From contig JACJZD010000001.1 of the NCBI GenBank assembly GCA_020635795.1, forward strand, positions 505,001-569,000: a stretch of 64,000 nucleotides of DNA, in the 5' to 3' direction. Positions 7,733 to 17,500 of this stretch are shown here, in pieces; positions within the stretch are counted from its first letter, which is position 1, and each line of letters opens with the position of its first letter. Both the position numbers and the translations under genes were made by a program. A model generated the notes under the pieces. The model was not told the DNA's origin, searched no databases, and saw only the letters and a list, made by a program, of their open reading frames with translations. The DNA is from Flavobacteriales bacterium (GTDB taxonomy: Bacteria > Bacteroidota > Bacteroidia > Flavobacteriales_E > Vicingaceae).

Positions 7733-9883
7733 ATGAAATCAACATATAATAGAATAATTGCATTAACCTTTAGCTTTTTATTGTTAACTGTTAACTGTTT
7801 TGCACAAGATGTACCTTTCGATAAAAATTTGTTTAAAGAACGAAAAGACGAATTTAAAATTGCAAGAGACCAACTCGAAGAAGGGTATAAAATTTATGAT
7901 ATCTACCCAGAATCTTTTATGAGTGTTAATCATCCTGATTACAGAGCTCGGGCAAGTTATCACAAAGAGGCATTGCCTATTTTGTTTGAAGCAAATAAAT
8001 TCAATCCAAACAATGCTCAGTTAAATTATAGAATCGGTCGTTGTTATTTGTCTTCATCGGTGTATAAAGAAGAATGTTTGCCTCACTTTTTAAAAGCACA
8101 AAAGTTAAACCCTAATGTGTCTAGAGATATTCATTATTACTTAGGTATGGGGTATCAATTAACCATGGATTTTGATAAAGCAATTGCAGCTTATAAAATT
8201 CATCAATCGGTATTAACAGGTAAAGACCCTATTGAAGTTGAAGAAACACAAAACAGAATTAACGAATGTGAAATGGGGAAGAAATTGGTGGCAAAACCTG
8301 TACGTGCTTTCATCGATAATTTCGGAAATGTAGTAAACTCAAAATATCCAGAATATGGAGCTATCATTTCTGCAGATGAATCAGTAATGATGTTTACCTC
8401 AAGAAGAAATACTACTACTGGAGGTGGTGTTGCTGAGGGCTTAAACGAATATTACGAAGATATTTACATTACCAATAAAGTTGGAGGTAAATGGACTAGC
8501 CCTGCAAACATGGGAACTAACGTAAATTCAAATGAACACGATGCCACTGTGGCTGTTGCTCCTGATGCTCAAAGCATGATTATTTATAAAGATGATAAAG
8601 GAGATGGTAACTTGTATGAAACTAAATTGGTTGGGGCAACTTGGTCGAAGCCGGTAAAAATGAACAAGAACATAAATTCTAAATATCACGAATCTTCGGC
8701 AAGTTATTCGAACGATGCAAAAACCTTGTACTTTGTTTCAAACAAACCAGGAGGCTTTGGTGAGCACGATATTTATTATACAAAGTGGGACCCTATTAAA
8801 AAAGATTGGGGTGAAGCAGTGAATATTGGTCCGGTAATTAATACCAAACACAATGAAGAAAGTGTGGTGATTCACCCTGATGGAAAAACATTGTATTTTA
8901 GTTCGCAAGGGCACGAAACAATGGGTGGCTACGATATTTTTATGTCGAAATTACAAGCTGATGGTGTTACATGGGGCAAGCCAGAAAACATTGGATATCC
9001 AATAAATTCGGTTGACGATGACGTGTTTTTTGTAATCAATGCTAGTGGTAGAAGAGGGTATTACTCGTCGTTTAAAGCTGATGGGTATGGCGAAAAAGAT
9101 ATTTACATGATTACCTTTTTAGGACCTGAAAAACCATTGCAATTGAGTGCTGAAGATAACTTGTTGGCAAACATTGCAGAGCCTGTTCGTGAAAAATTAA
9201 TTGAAAAACAAGTTGATGCTGCTACAAAACGTATTACCATTTTAAAAGGGGTAGTACGTGATGAAAAAACATTGAAGCCTTTGTATTCTGATATTGAATT
9301 GATTGATGTAGAAGAAAATAAAACCTTGGCTAAATTTGAATCGAACGAGACTACGGGTAAATATTTAGTGTCGTTGCCATCGGGTAAAAACTATGGTTTA
9401 ATAGTTCGTGCAGATGGGTATTTGTTCCATTCGGAGAATTTTAATATTCCAGAAACGGCTGCTTACCAAGAGGTAGTGAAAAACATTGATTTAAAAAGAG
9501 TTGAAGTGGGTAGTAAAATTGTATTGAAAAACATTTTTTACGATTACAACAAAGCTACCTTGCGTGATGCTTCTAAAAATGAATTAGACCGATTGATTAA
9601 ATTGTTAGTTGAAAATCCAACCTTAAAAATTGAGTTGTCTGCTCATACCGATTCTAGAGGGGGAGATAAGTATAACGAAGATTTATCGCAACGTAGAGCG
9701 CAATCGTGTGTAGATTATTTAATTAAAGGTGGAATTGCTACTGACAGATTAGTTTCGAAAGGTTATGGAGAGCAAGAGTTGATTATTTCTGATGCAGAAA
9801 TTGCTAAGTTAAAATTTGAAGACGAAAAAGAAGAAGCTCACCAACAAAACCGTAGAACAGAGTTTAAGATTTTGAGTAAATAG
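7733..9883 (+). CDS. PorE-like OmpA-family protein (TPR, beta-propeller, CRD, OmpA)
   Basis: A 716-residue envelope protein with domains in the order known for PorE of T9SS: signal peptide (cleavage after NCFAQ), a TPR region (~20-185), a PD40/WD40-like beta-propeller (~205-475, repeated motifs such as DAKTLYFVSNKPGGFGEHDIYYTK and DGKTLYFSSQGHETMGGYDIF), a carboxypeptidase-regulatory-like domain (~500-590) and a C-terminal OmpA domain (~600-716). The OmpA domain keeps HTDSRGGDKYNEDLSQRRA, with the Asp and Arg that bind diaminopimelate of peptidoglycan. PorE is reported to anchor the T9SS outer-membrane complex to the cell wall. Bacteroidota carry several paralogues of this architecture, so PorE itself is not proven. 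Confidence 0.85.
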   Translation: MKSTYNRIIALTFSFLLLTVNCFAQDVPFDKNLFKERKDEFKIARDQLEEGYKIYDIYPESFMSVNHPDYRARASYHKEALPILFEANKFNPNNAQLNYRIGRCYLSSSVYKEECLPHFLKAQKLNPNVSRDIHYYLGMGYQLTMDFDKAIAAYKIHQSVLTGKDPIEVEETQNRINECEMGKKLVAKPVRAFIDNFGNVVNSKYPEYGAIISADESVMMFTSRRNTTTGGGVAEGLNEYYEDIYITNKVGGKWTSPANMGTNVNSNEHDATVAVAPDAQSMIIYKDDKGDGNLYETKLVGATWSKPVKMNKNINSKYHESSASYSNDAKTLYFVSNKPGGFGEHDIYYTKWDPIKKDWGEAVNIGPVINTKHNEESVVIHPDGKTLYFSSQGHETMGGYDIFMSKLQADGVTWGKPENIGYPINSVDDDVFFVINASGRRGYYSSFKADGYGEKDIYMITFLGPEKPLQLSAEDNLLANIAEPVREKLIEKQVDAATKRITILKGVVRDEKTLKPLYSDIELIDVEENKTLAKFESNETTGKYLVSLPSGKNYGLIVRADGYLFHSENFNIPETAAYQEVVKNIDLKRVEVGSKIVLKNIFYDYNKATLRDASKNELDRLIKLLVENPTLKIELSAHTDSRGGDKYNEDLSQRRAQSCVDYLIKGGIATDRLVSKGYGEQELIISDAEIAKLKFEDEKEEAHQQNRRTEFKILSK

Positions 9884-9900
9884 AATCTAATAAAAAAGAT

Positions 9901-9971
9901 GCTTCGACAAGCTCAGCATGACAATAAGTGATGGTTTAATATAAATTTGTCACTCTGAGCTTGTCGAAGAG
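9901..9971. repeat. Inverted pair of the CTTCGACAAGCTCAG intergenic repeat
   Basis: CTTCGACAAGCTCAG (9902-9916) faces CTGAGCTTGTCGAAG (9955-9969), a perfect 15-bp stem extended by five more pairs after two mismatches, with a loop of about 24 bases. It fills the gap between the convergent PorE-like and copA genes and could stop transcription both ways. A single relative of this repeat (GACAGG variant) lies at 26637-26660. Confidence 0.85.
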
Positions 9972-9976
9972 TCTTC

Positions 9977-12112
9977 TTACTTCAACTTCTTCGTTTTTAA
10001 CCGAATAGAATTTCCAATTACAATTACATCAGAAAAAGCCATAGTAAGTGCAGCCACCATTGGGTTTAAAAATCCAAACGCAGCTATGGGTATAGCAACT
10101 ACATTATAGAAAAAAGCCCAAAACAAATTTTGTTTAATGGTTTTAAGCGTGTGTTTACTTATTAAATAAGCCTCATAAACTTGGCTAAAATCTTTATGGT
10201 TCAACAATACAATTTGAGCACTTTGCACAGCAATTTGTGTAGCGTTGCTCAACGAAATGCCTACGTTAGCTTTGGTAAGGGCAGGAGCATCGTTAATACC
10301 GTCTCCAACCATAGCTGTTGGTGATGTAGCAACCATTTGGTCAATAAGTTTTAGTTTATCTTCGGGCAATTGTTCGCTATAAACAGTTTTAATACCTAAC
10401 TCGGCAGCCATACTTTCGCATTTGGCTTTAACATCACCACTTAATAAAACAGTGTTGAGGTTTTGTTCGTGCAACAGCGTAATGGTTGATTTTACATTGT
10501 GCTTTAATTCATCTTCGATATTAATTCCTGCTACTAAAACAGTGTTTTTAAACAAATATATTTGATGTGTTTCTGTTGGCTTATTATCGTTTAACCAACG
10601 CGCTGAGCCCAATTGATAATGATTGTTTTCTGCATCAAAAGCTTCAATACCATATCCTTTAACTTCATTAATTTTTGCAAAAGCAACCTTGTTGGCTGTT
10701 GGTTTTAAATCATTCACCAACGATTTTGCAATGGGATGAGAAGAGTGTTCTTCAATGCTAAACAACAAATTTTTGGCATCAGTTTCATTAAAATTATTGT
10801 ACAAGGTAATTCCTTTCAATGCAAAATTACCAGTAGTTAAGGTGCCTGTTTTATCAAACACAATATTTTTAATGTTAGCAAACTGTTCTAAAGTGCTTCC
10901 CCCTTTAATTAAAATTCCTTTTTTGGCTGCTCTTCCAATACCAACCATTACCGCAGTAGGAGTGGCTAAACCCATTGCGCAAGGGCATGAAATAACCAAT
11001 ACTGCAATGGTTTGCATTAAAGATTGTTGTAGTGTAATCTCAAAACCTAAATATGCAACGGTAAAAGTTAAAATGGCTATCCCAACTACTACAGGAACAA
11101 AAACAGCACTAATTCTATCTCCCAACCGCTGTATTTGAGGCTGGTTTTGTTGTGCCGATTTAACCATTTCGATAATTTTTGATAAAACGGTTTCGCTCCC
11201 CACGTGCTCAGTTCTAACTTTTATTGAACCACTTTCAACGATTGTTCCTCCAACAACTTTATTTCCAATGGTTTTTTCTACAGGAACACTTTCTCCAGTA
11301 ATCATTGATTCGTTAATAGTGGCATCACCCCAAATAATTTCACCATCAATGGCAATTTTATCGCCATGGTTTACCAAAATAACATCACCTTTTACCAAAA
11401 AATTGGCATCAATTTTTTCGGTGCTTCCATCAGCCAATACTTTAGTCGCTTCCGATTTTTGTAATTGAGTTAATTCTTTTAAAGCTGTGGTAGTTTGATT
11501 TACCGAACGATGCTCCATTACGTTACCCAATAAAACTAAAGTTATAATGGTGGCAGCAGTTTCAAAAAACAAATAGTTATGGGCTTCGTGTGTACCATAA
11601 TGCTCAATAATTCCAATTATGCTATAAATAAATGCTGAAGTTGCTCCAATCACTATTAATACATCCATGTTTGGAACCATTGATTTAAGTGAACCCCAAG
11701 CGCTTTTTCCGAAATGTAAAAAACCCACTATAAAAACAGGTAAACACAATCCAAGTTGCACCAAAGCATTGTTTATTAAATAATCATGTGGAAAAAACAT
11801 GTGTAAAAACAATGGAATGGTAAATATTAAAGAGAAATAGAATTTTTTTTCTATGGTTGAGAAGTTGCTGTGACTGTGTCCATGATGATTATCGGAAGTA
11901 TCTTCAATAACTTTGTATCCCAATCCATTGATACCATTTTTAATGTCTTCTATTGATAAATTAATGGTGTTTTTAAACAGCACTTCTCCAGTAGAAAAAT
12001 TTACATCAACATCATTCAATCCTTTTTTTTCTAACTGTTTTTTTATGCCCAATGCACAATTGGTACAAGTCATACCTTCTACATGAAGTAGTGTGTTTTT
12101 TAATTCACTCAT
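9977..12112 (-). CDS. copA: Copper-type P1B-ATPase (CopA-like)
   Basis: A 711-residue membrane pump. The N-terminal heavy-metal-binding domain has GMTCTNC (CxxC at 16-19) and is followed by a His-rich link (DNHHGHSHSN). Further on are the ion-binding CPC (376-378, in SCPCAMGLATP), the phosphorylated DKTGT (Asp420) and GDGINDAPAL (from 603). The CPC motif and single HMA domain fit Cu(I) export; supply of copper to cytochrome oxidase (CcoI/FixI type) is the main alternative, since no cco genes are adjacent to decide. Eight transmembrane helices are expected. It is transcribed alone, converging on the PorE-like gene. Confidence 0.92.
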   Translation of the reverse strand: MSELKNTLLHVEGMTCTNCALGIKKQLEKKGLNDVDVNFSTGEVLFKNTINLSIEDIKNGINGLGYKVIEDTSDNHHGHSHSNFSTIEKKFYFSLIFTIPLFLHMFFPHDYLINNALVQLGLCLPVFIVGFLHFGKSAWGSLKSMVPNMDVLIVIGATSAFIYSIIGIIEHYGTHEAHNYLFFETAATIITLVLLGNVMEHRSVNQTTTALKELTQLQKSEATKVLADGSTEKIDANFLVKGDVILVNHGDKIAIDGEIIWGDATINESMITGESVPVEKTIGNKVVGGTIVESGSIKVRTEHVGSETVLSKIIEMVKSAQQNQPQIQRLGDRISAVFVPVVVGIAILTFTVAYLGFEITLQQSLMQTIAVLVISCPCAMGLATPTAVMVGIGRAAKKGILIKGGSTLEQFANIKNIVFDKTGTLTTGNFALKGITLYNNFNETDAKNLLFSIEEHSSHPIAKSLVNDLKPTANKVAFAKINEVKGYGIEAFDAENNHYQLGSARWLNDNKPTETHQIYLFKNTVLVAGINIEDELKHNVKSTITLLHEQNLNTVLLSGDVKAKCESMAAELGIKTVYSEQLPEDKLKLIDQMVATSPTAMVGDGINDAPALTKANVGISLSNATQIAVQSAQIVLLNHKDFSQVYEAYLISKHTLKTIKQNLFWAFFYNVVAIPIAAFGFLNPMVAALTMAFSDVIVIGNSIRLKTKKLK

Positions 12113-12202
12113 AATAACAAAGTTAGGATTATACTGTCTAAAAATCGTACTGACAAATGCAATTAATAAAAAAATATTTTACAGTAAATAATAAAAATGT
12201 AT

Positions 12203-12210
12203 TATATTTG
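12203..12210 (+). promoter_or_regulatory. Putative -7 box (TATATTTG) of tRNA-His
   Basis: TATATTTG matches TAnnTTTG and ends 12 bases before the tRNA; RNA would start around 12217. No clear -33 box. Confidence 0.55.
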
Positions 12211-12222
12211 CCGTCCTTAAAT

Positions 12223-12297
12223 GGTGGTTGTAGCTCAGTTGGTTAGAGCATCGGTTTGTGGTACCGAGGGTCGTGGGTTCGAATCCCATCATCCACC
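12223..12297 (+). tRNA. tRNA-His (anticodon GTG)
   Basis: A cloverleaf with the extra G at -1 (12223), anticodon loop TTGTGGT (anticodon GTG), T arm GGTTCGAATCC and discriminator C. The acceptor GTGGTTG (12224-12230) pairs with CATCCAC (12290-12296) except for a T-T mismatch at positions 5/68. Only one C of CCA is encoded. Confidence 0.95.
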
Positions 12298-12306
12298 CTT
12301 AAAATG

Positions 12307-12334
12307 AAGGCTGCTCTCTCGAGTAGCCTTTTTT
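12307..12334 (+). terminator. Intrinsic terminator of tRNA-His
   Basis: AAGGCTGCTC (12307-12316) pairs with GAGTAGCCTT (12321-12330) with one G-U pair and a TCTC loop, followed by TTTT; 10 bases after the tRNA. Confidence 0.88.
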
Positions 12335-12346
12335 GTTTGAGATATT

Positions 12347-12379
12347 AACCTCTCCAAAGTTTTAAACTTTGAAGAGGTT
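12347..12379. repeat. Near-perfect palindromic intergenic repeat
   Basis: Two 16-base arms, AACCTCTCCAAAGTTT (12347-12362) and AAACTTTGAAGAGGTT (12364-12379), differ at a single position and are separated by one base. The repeat lies just after the stop of the minus-strand gene at 12392. No U-run follows on either strand, so it is a hairpin repeat rather than a classical terminator. Confidence 0.75.
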
Positions 12380-12391
12380 CGGACAGGCTAG

Positions 12392-13291
12392 TTATTGAAT
12401 AGGTAATAGTTTAAATTTACCCGATTCTTCTAGCATTAATGCGGGGAAAGGGAATTTGATGAATCCAAAAGTTTGTAATAATCCAGCAGTAAATTTGTTT
12501 TTTGTTTTTATTCGAGTCAAATCAACATCTAACGACAAATAAAATTGTTTTTGACGCTGGATATCTGAATAATCAAAATAATGATTATTAGAAACAAATA
12601 CGTTGTTTCGTCCACCTAACATTCCATCAGCACCATAACCAACAGCTACATTTAACCATTTCGGAAATTTCGAATCATCGTTTAAAAATGAAGCCACGTT
12701 GACACTTAACCAATAGGTTTGTCCGTTGTAATCTTTAAGCGTTTGTTGTAAAAAGTTTTCTCCTAATAAGTTGGGTCGTTTTGAAGCATAACCGGTAGGA
12801 TAAAATGAGTATTTGAGTAAAATTCGTTGTTCATCCCAAGCCAATTGCTGACCAATAAATAAACCTGAGCCTAATGCATTGGCAAACATATCGCCTGTAG
12901 AAAAACCATAACCATTAGAAAACCCGTCAAAAATCTCAACAGTACTTAGGAAAGCAAAACCAAGTGTTCCACCATACCATATCGATTTTTTGGTAGATAA
13001 CCCTGTCCATTTTAAAGTTTCAAAACCAACTTTTCCAATGTAATACGAAGTCATGGTATGACCTACTTTATCCGTATACAACCATTCGTCGTTATCGTTG
13101 AAAAAATGAAAATTACTAGATGTTTGGTCTTTGTACCATAGTTGAGATAAACCTATCATTGTTCCAGTATAGATAATTGCCTCACTGGCAACAACAGTTT
13201 TTAACCGTCTCACATTCAAGGTGTCTTGAGAAAACGAAAGTGATACTTCGCAGAAAAAAAGTGTAAGTAATATGAATCGTTTAATAATCAA
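12392..13291 (-). CDS. DUF2279-like exported protein
   Basis: A 299-residue protein with a signal peptide (MIIKRFILLTLFFCEVSLSFSQ). The start codon is TTG at 13291; no ATG would preserve the signal peptide. The body matches the DUF2279 pattern from memory: a periplasmic/membrane protein with NDNDEWLYTDKVGHTMTSYYIG near residues 66-88, EIFDGFSNGYGFSTGDMFANALG near 118-140, and a C-terminal half with alternating beta strands. Function is unknown. Transcribed alone, divergent from mscS. Confidence 0.7.
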   Translation of the reverse strand: MIIKRFILLTLFFCEVSLSFSQDTLNVRRLKTVVASEAIIYTGTMIGLSQLWYKDQTSSNFHFFNDNDEWLYTDKVGHTMTSYYIGKVGFETLKWTGLSTKKSIWYGGTLGFAFLSTVEIFDGFSNGYGFSTGDMFANALGSGLFIGQQLAWDEQRILLKYSFYPTGYASKRPNLLGENFLQQTLKDYNGQTYWLSVNVASFLNDDSKFPKWLNVAVGYGADGMLGGRNNVFVSNNHYFDYSDIQRQKQFYLSLDVDLTRIKTKNKFTAGLLQTFGFIKFPFPALMLEESGKFKLLPIQ

Positions 13292-13352
13292 ATGCTTGTT
13301 ATTGTTTTATAAGCTCTCAAACAAACTTACACAAAGCAGATGTATTTCTATT

Positions 13353-13384
13353 GTTTGGTTTCTTTTTGATTTGCTAACTTTGCA
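13353..13384 (+). promoter_or_regulatory. Promoter of the MscS-type channel gene
   Basis: TTG (13353-13355) and TAACTTTG (13377-13384) are separated by 21 bases, matching the Bacteroidota -33/-7 pair. The predicted start near 13390 leaves a leader of about 10 bases before the ATG at 13401. Confidence 0.65.
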
Positions 13385-13400
13385 AAAAAATATATAAATT

Positions 13401-14453
13401 ATGAATGGATTTTTTGCAAGAGAGTTTTATCACAATACCGTAGGGAATTGGGTAGTTAGTTTGTTAATTATTTTGGGGGCTATTGTTGTTGGAAAAATCG
13501 TTTTTTGGATATCTAATAAATTTCTTAAAAAACTTACTGCAAAATCGAGCTCTAAGCTTGATGATATTGTAATTGATATGATTGAAGAACCTGTGGTATT
13601 TGCTATAGCCATAGCTGGTATTTGGTTTGGGTTAGAGCGATTACATTTTTCAGAAGGATTAGACAATTGGTTAACCAAAATTTATCATGTAATGATTGCT
13701 ATCAATATTACATGGTTTATTGCTAGATTTTTAGATGCTATTATTCGTGAATATGTAATTCCATTCACTGAAAAATCGGAAACTGATTTGGACAATCAAA
13801 TCATACCTATTGTAAGGAAAGGGGTTCGAACAGTTATTTGGGTGGTTGGTATTATTGTGGCTTTAAACAATGCAGGATATGATGTGGGTGCTCTTATTGC
13901 AGGTTTGGGTATTGGAGGTTTAGCTTTGGCTATGGCTGCAAAAGAATCGGTATCTAATATGTTTGGAGGTATAATGGTGTTTACTGTTAAAGCATTTAAA
14001 GTTGGAGATCGAATAAAAATAAATGGTTTTGATGGAACGATTACTGAAATTAGTTTTCAAGTAAGTAGAATGAGAACATTGGAAGGGAGGTTAGTAACTA
14101 TTCCTAACTCACTTTTTATAGGTAATATGGTGGAGAATGTTACTGCTGAACCAACTCGAAAAATCACCTTAAATATTGGGTTAATATACGACACTACTCC
14201 AGAACAGATTCAAAAAGGAATAGACGTATTAAAAAATATTTCAACAAATAGTGAAAATCTAGATGAAGGAACTGTAATTAGTTTTACTGATTTTGGTGCT
14301 TATGCTTTGGGTATTACTTTTATCTATTACATTAAAAAAGAAGCCAATATTTTTGATACGCAAACTGAAATTAATTTGGAAATTCTAAAACAGTTTAAAT
14401 CTGCTGGACTAGAAATGGCATTTCCAACACAAACGATTTACACAAAAAATTAA
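13401..14453 (+). CDS. Small-conductance mechanosensitive channel (MscS family)
   Basis: A 350-residue membrane channel that opens under membrane tension to release solutes during hypo-osmotic shock. N-terminal transmembrane helices are followed by the pore-lining helix with its Gly/Ala pattern (GALIAGLGIGGLALAMAAKE, residues ~159-178), then the beta domain (VGDRIKINGFDGTITEISF, RTLEGRLVTIPNS) and the C-terminal alpha/beta domain. This is the conserved MscS core; it is longer than E. coli MscS (286 residues) because of an extra N-terminal helix region. It has its own promoter. Confidence 0.92.
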   Translation: MNGFFAREFYHNTVGNWVVSLLIILGAIVVGKIVFWISNKFLKKLTAKSSSKLDDIVIDMIEEPVVFAIAIAGIWFGLERLHFSEGLDNWLTKIYHVMIAINITWFIARFLDAIIREYVIPFTEKSETDLDNQIIPIVRKGVRTVIWVVGIIVALNNAGYDVGALIAGLGIGGLALAMAAKESVSNMFGGIMVFTVKAFKVGDRIKINGFDGTITEISFQVSRMRTLEGRLVTIPNSLFIGNMVENVTAEPTRKITLNIGLIYDTTPEQIQKGIDVLKNISTNSENLDEGTVISFTDFGAYALGITFIYYIKKEANIFDTQTEINLEILKQFKSAGLEMAFPTQTIYTKN

Positions 14454-14475
14454 TAAAATAGTATGTTATATAAAT

Positions 14476-14511
14476 GAAGAAGCCCGCCAAAAAAAAATGG
14501 TGGGCTTCTTC
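14476..14511. terminator. Hairpin between mscS and the adhesin gene
   Basis: A 14-bp stem, GAAGAAGCCCGCCA (14476-14489) / TGGTGGGCTTCTTC (14498-14511), has one G-U pair on the plus-strand RNA. It separates two convergent genes. The following T-tract is weak (CATTATTA). Confidence 0.7.
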
Positions 14512-14526
14512 ATTATTACTTATTAA

Positions 14527-17500
14527 TTATTGTTTTTTCGGACCTCTTAATAATGTTACAGTTCCTGTTTTTAGTTTTTCTTCGTTACTACAAACATCCG
14601 TGTATCTTAATTCGTAGAAGTAAGTTCCTTCTGCTTCATCTTTACCTTTCCAATTTTTAGTTGCATCGGTAGATTCAAAAACTAAACGTCCCCAACGATT
14701 AAAAATTCGAATACTGTATGATTGAGTATGATCAACACCTACAAAAACCAATTCATCATTCCAATTATCACCGTTAGGTGTAAATACGTTAGGAATAATT
14801 CCTGTAGTTTCACCAAGTTCTATAAACTCAGCAACTCTAGTTTCTGTAACTACTTTATTACAGAAGTAGTTAAATAACGAAACAGAAATGGTGTACGTTC
14901 CAGGAGATAAATATTCGTAAGAAACACTTGTTGAATCTTCAAAGGTCATTCCATCACCCATGTTCCAGTAAATAGAATCTGCACCAGAACCTACTGCACT
15001 TAGCTCAACTCTATAATTTACTGCTTCACAAGGAACAGGTGGAACATATGCAATATTTACATTTAAATCAGGAGCGGTGTGAACATTTACTGCAAAGTAT
15101 CCAGTGTCGGCAATATTACAAGTTGTTGAATCTATTGAAACAAACATAATGTTATAAGAACCAGCACTAGCATAATCATGACTAGGATCTATAGTGGTCG
15201 AGGTATTCCCGTCGCCAAAATCCCAGTAGTTCTGAGGTGGAGCAGGAGAACCTGAAGAGAAGTTAACTGTAAGTGGTGTACCACAAATATTAATATCTGG
15301 AGGAACAACCGTATTTACTTGAGTTAAAGTAGGATTAAAATAAACCGTATCAGTAAATATTTCGGTATTGTTACATTGTAAATCATAGGCCTCAAAACTT
15401 ACAATGTAAGTTCCAGGAGTGTTATAAGAATAATTGATTATTGTGTCATTAATAAATACATCTCCATTACCCATATTCCAGTACAAGGAATCAGCACCAG
15501 TACCTGTAAACTGTAAATTAATGGTTAATGATGTTTGACAAGGATCATAAGGAGGAATATTAAACTGAGCATCTAAATCTGCGGGCTTAATTAATTGAAC
15601 ACTAAAATAGGCGGTATCAGCAATATTACAAGTTGTAGAATCAATAGCAACATACATTACGGTATATGAACCAGTATCAGCGTATGTGTATTGAGGATTA
15701 GCTAAATTAGAGGTACCAGATCCGTCGCCAAAATCCCAGTAGTTATTAGGTGGAGGAGTAGCGCCTGCATCAAAATTCACTAAATAAGGCTGAGTACAAA
15801 ATGTTTGATTTCCTGGAGGAGTGGCATTTACTGTAGTGAAATTAGGATTGTAAAGTACAGTATCTCTAATCGTATCAGTGGTATTACATGTTAAATCAAA
15901 CGCTTGAAATTCTATATAATAAGTTCCAGGAGTATTATAAGTATAATTAAAATTTGTACTATCAATAAAAGTTGTTCCATTACCCATATCCCAAAATAGA
16001 GAGTCAGCACCTGTACCAGTAAACTCAAAGTTAACAGTTAGCCCACCCGGCGAACAGGGGTCATAAGGAGGAATATTGATTTGAGCATCTAAATCAGCCG
16101 GTTTAATTAATTGAACATTAAAGTATGCTGTATCCGCAATGTTACAAGTTGTCGAATCGATAGCAACATACATTACATTGTATGAACCTGTATCGGCATA
16201 GGTATATTGTGGATTGGCTAAATTAGAATTACCAGAACCATCACCAAAATCCCAATAGTTATTTGGAGGAGGAGTACCTCCAGCAGAAAAATTAACTTGG
16301 TATGGTTGAGCACAGAAAACTTGGTTGCCAGGAGGTGTAGCATTTACAGTTGTATAGTTGGGGGTGAAATAGATGGTGTCCCTTACGGTGTTAAATCCAC
16401 CGCACGCAAAATCGTAGGCTTCAAATACAATAGGGAAAACTCCATTTGTTGTATACGTGTAATTAATTAAAGTATCGTTAATAAAAGTAGTTCCATTACC
16501 CATATCCCAATATAAAGAATCAGCACCAGAACCTGTGAATTGTAATGTAACAGTTAAACTGTCATCGCAAGGATCATAAGGAGGAATATTAATTTGAGCA
16601 TCTAAAGTACCATTATTAATTACTCTTACATCAAAATAAACTGTATCAGAAATGTTACATGAAGAAGAGTCAATTGCGACATACATGATATTATATGTGC
16701 CCGTATCTGCGTATGTATGTGTAGGTGTATTAAAACTACCAACTCCTAATGTATTACCATCACCAAAATCCCAATAGGTATTTGGTGGAGGAGTAGATCC
16801 AGCAGAAAAATCTACATTGTATGGTGATCCACATAAAAGTATATCGCCAGGTTGATCTGCATTAGCAACTACACCTTGAAAATCTAACCCAATTTTTATG
16901 GCACCAAAATTACAATTTGAGGATCCGTTAGTACTTGAATAAGCCCCAGGTGAAGAAGGAAAATTGTTTCCGCCACCACATGCTGCACAAACTCCTTGAT
17001 AGATTGTACCTTTTTTATCAAATCTTGAAGTTCCACCATCAACATGTTCATCAGAACTATTGTGACCAAAGTATGTACCATAAAGAAGGTTTGTAGCGTT
17101 TCTTTCTAACACAATAAAATAGAAATCACTACCATCAGTTGTTCCTTTAATAGCATTACCTGTAACAGGCATTCCTGTGGTTGTTCCTTCGTTATTACTT
17201 CCACCTCCCCATCCAGCTACATATACGTTGCTGCAATTATCCACTAAGAATGCAGTAATAGAAATATCTACTGCTGAGTTAACAGCAGCATTTGCTCTAC
17301 CAAAAACGGTACTATAGCCAGTACTCGTTAAATTACTATTCATTTTATGAACAAATTGATTAGCCAAGGTATTACTATAGGTACCTGAAGTTACAGGGTA
17401 TGCTCCTTTAGTTTGTCCAGTAGTATAAACATTACCAAATTTATCAACTTCAAGGATGTATGCTTGATCATATTGTGCAGTACCGATATAAGTCAACGCA

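Noticed and set aside
14900..16880. Regular repeats in the adhesin gene as a CRISPR array
   Set aside because: The repeats are long (about 525 bases), coding and in frame; they are tandem PKD domain pairs.
16896..17081. Short frames inside the adhesin gene and other antisense frames as genes
   Set aside because: They lie fully within strongly supported genes in another frame and have no start context or domain pattern.
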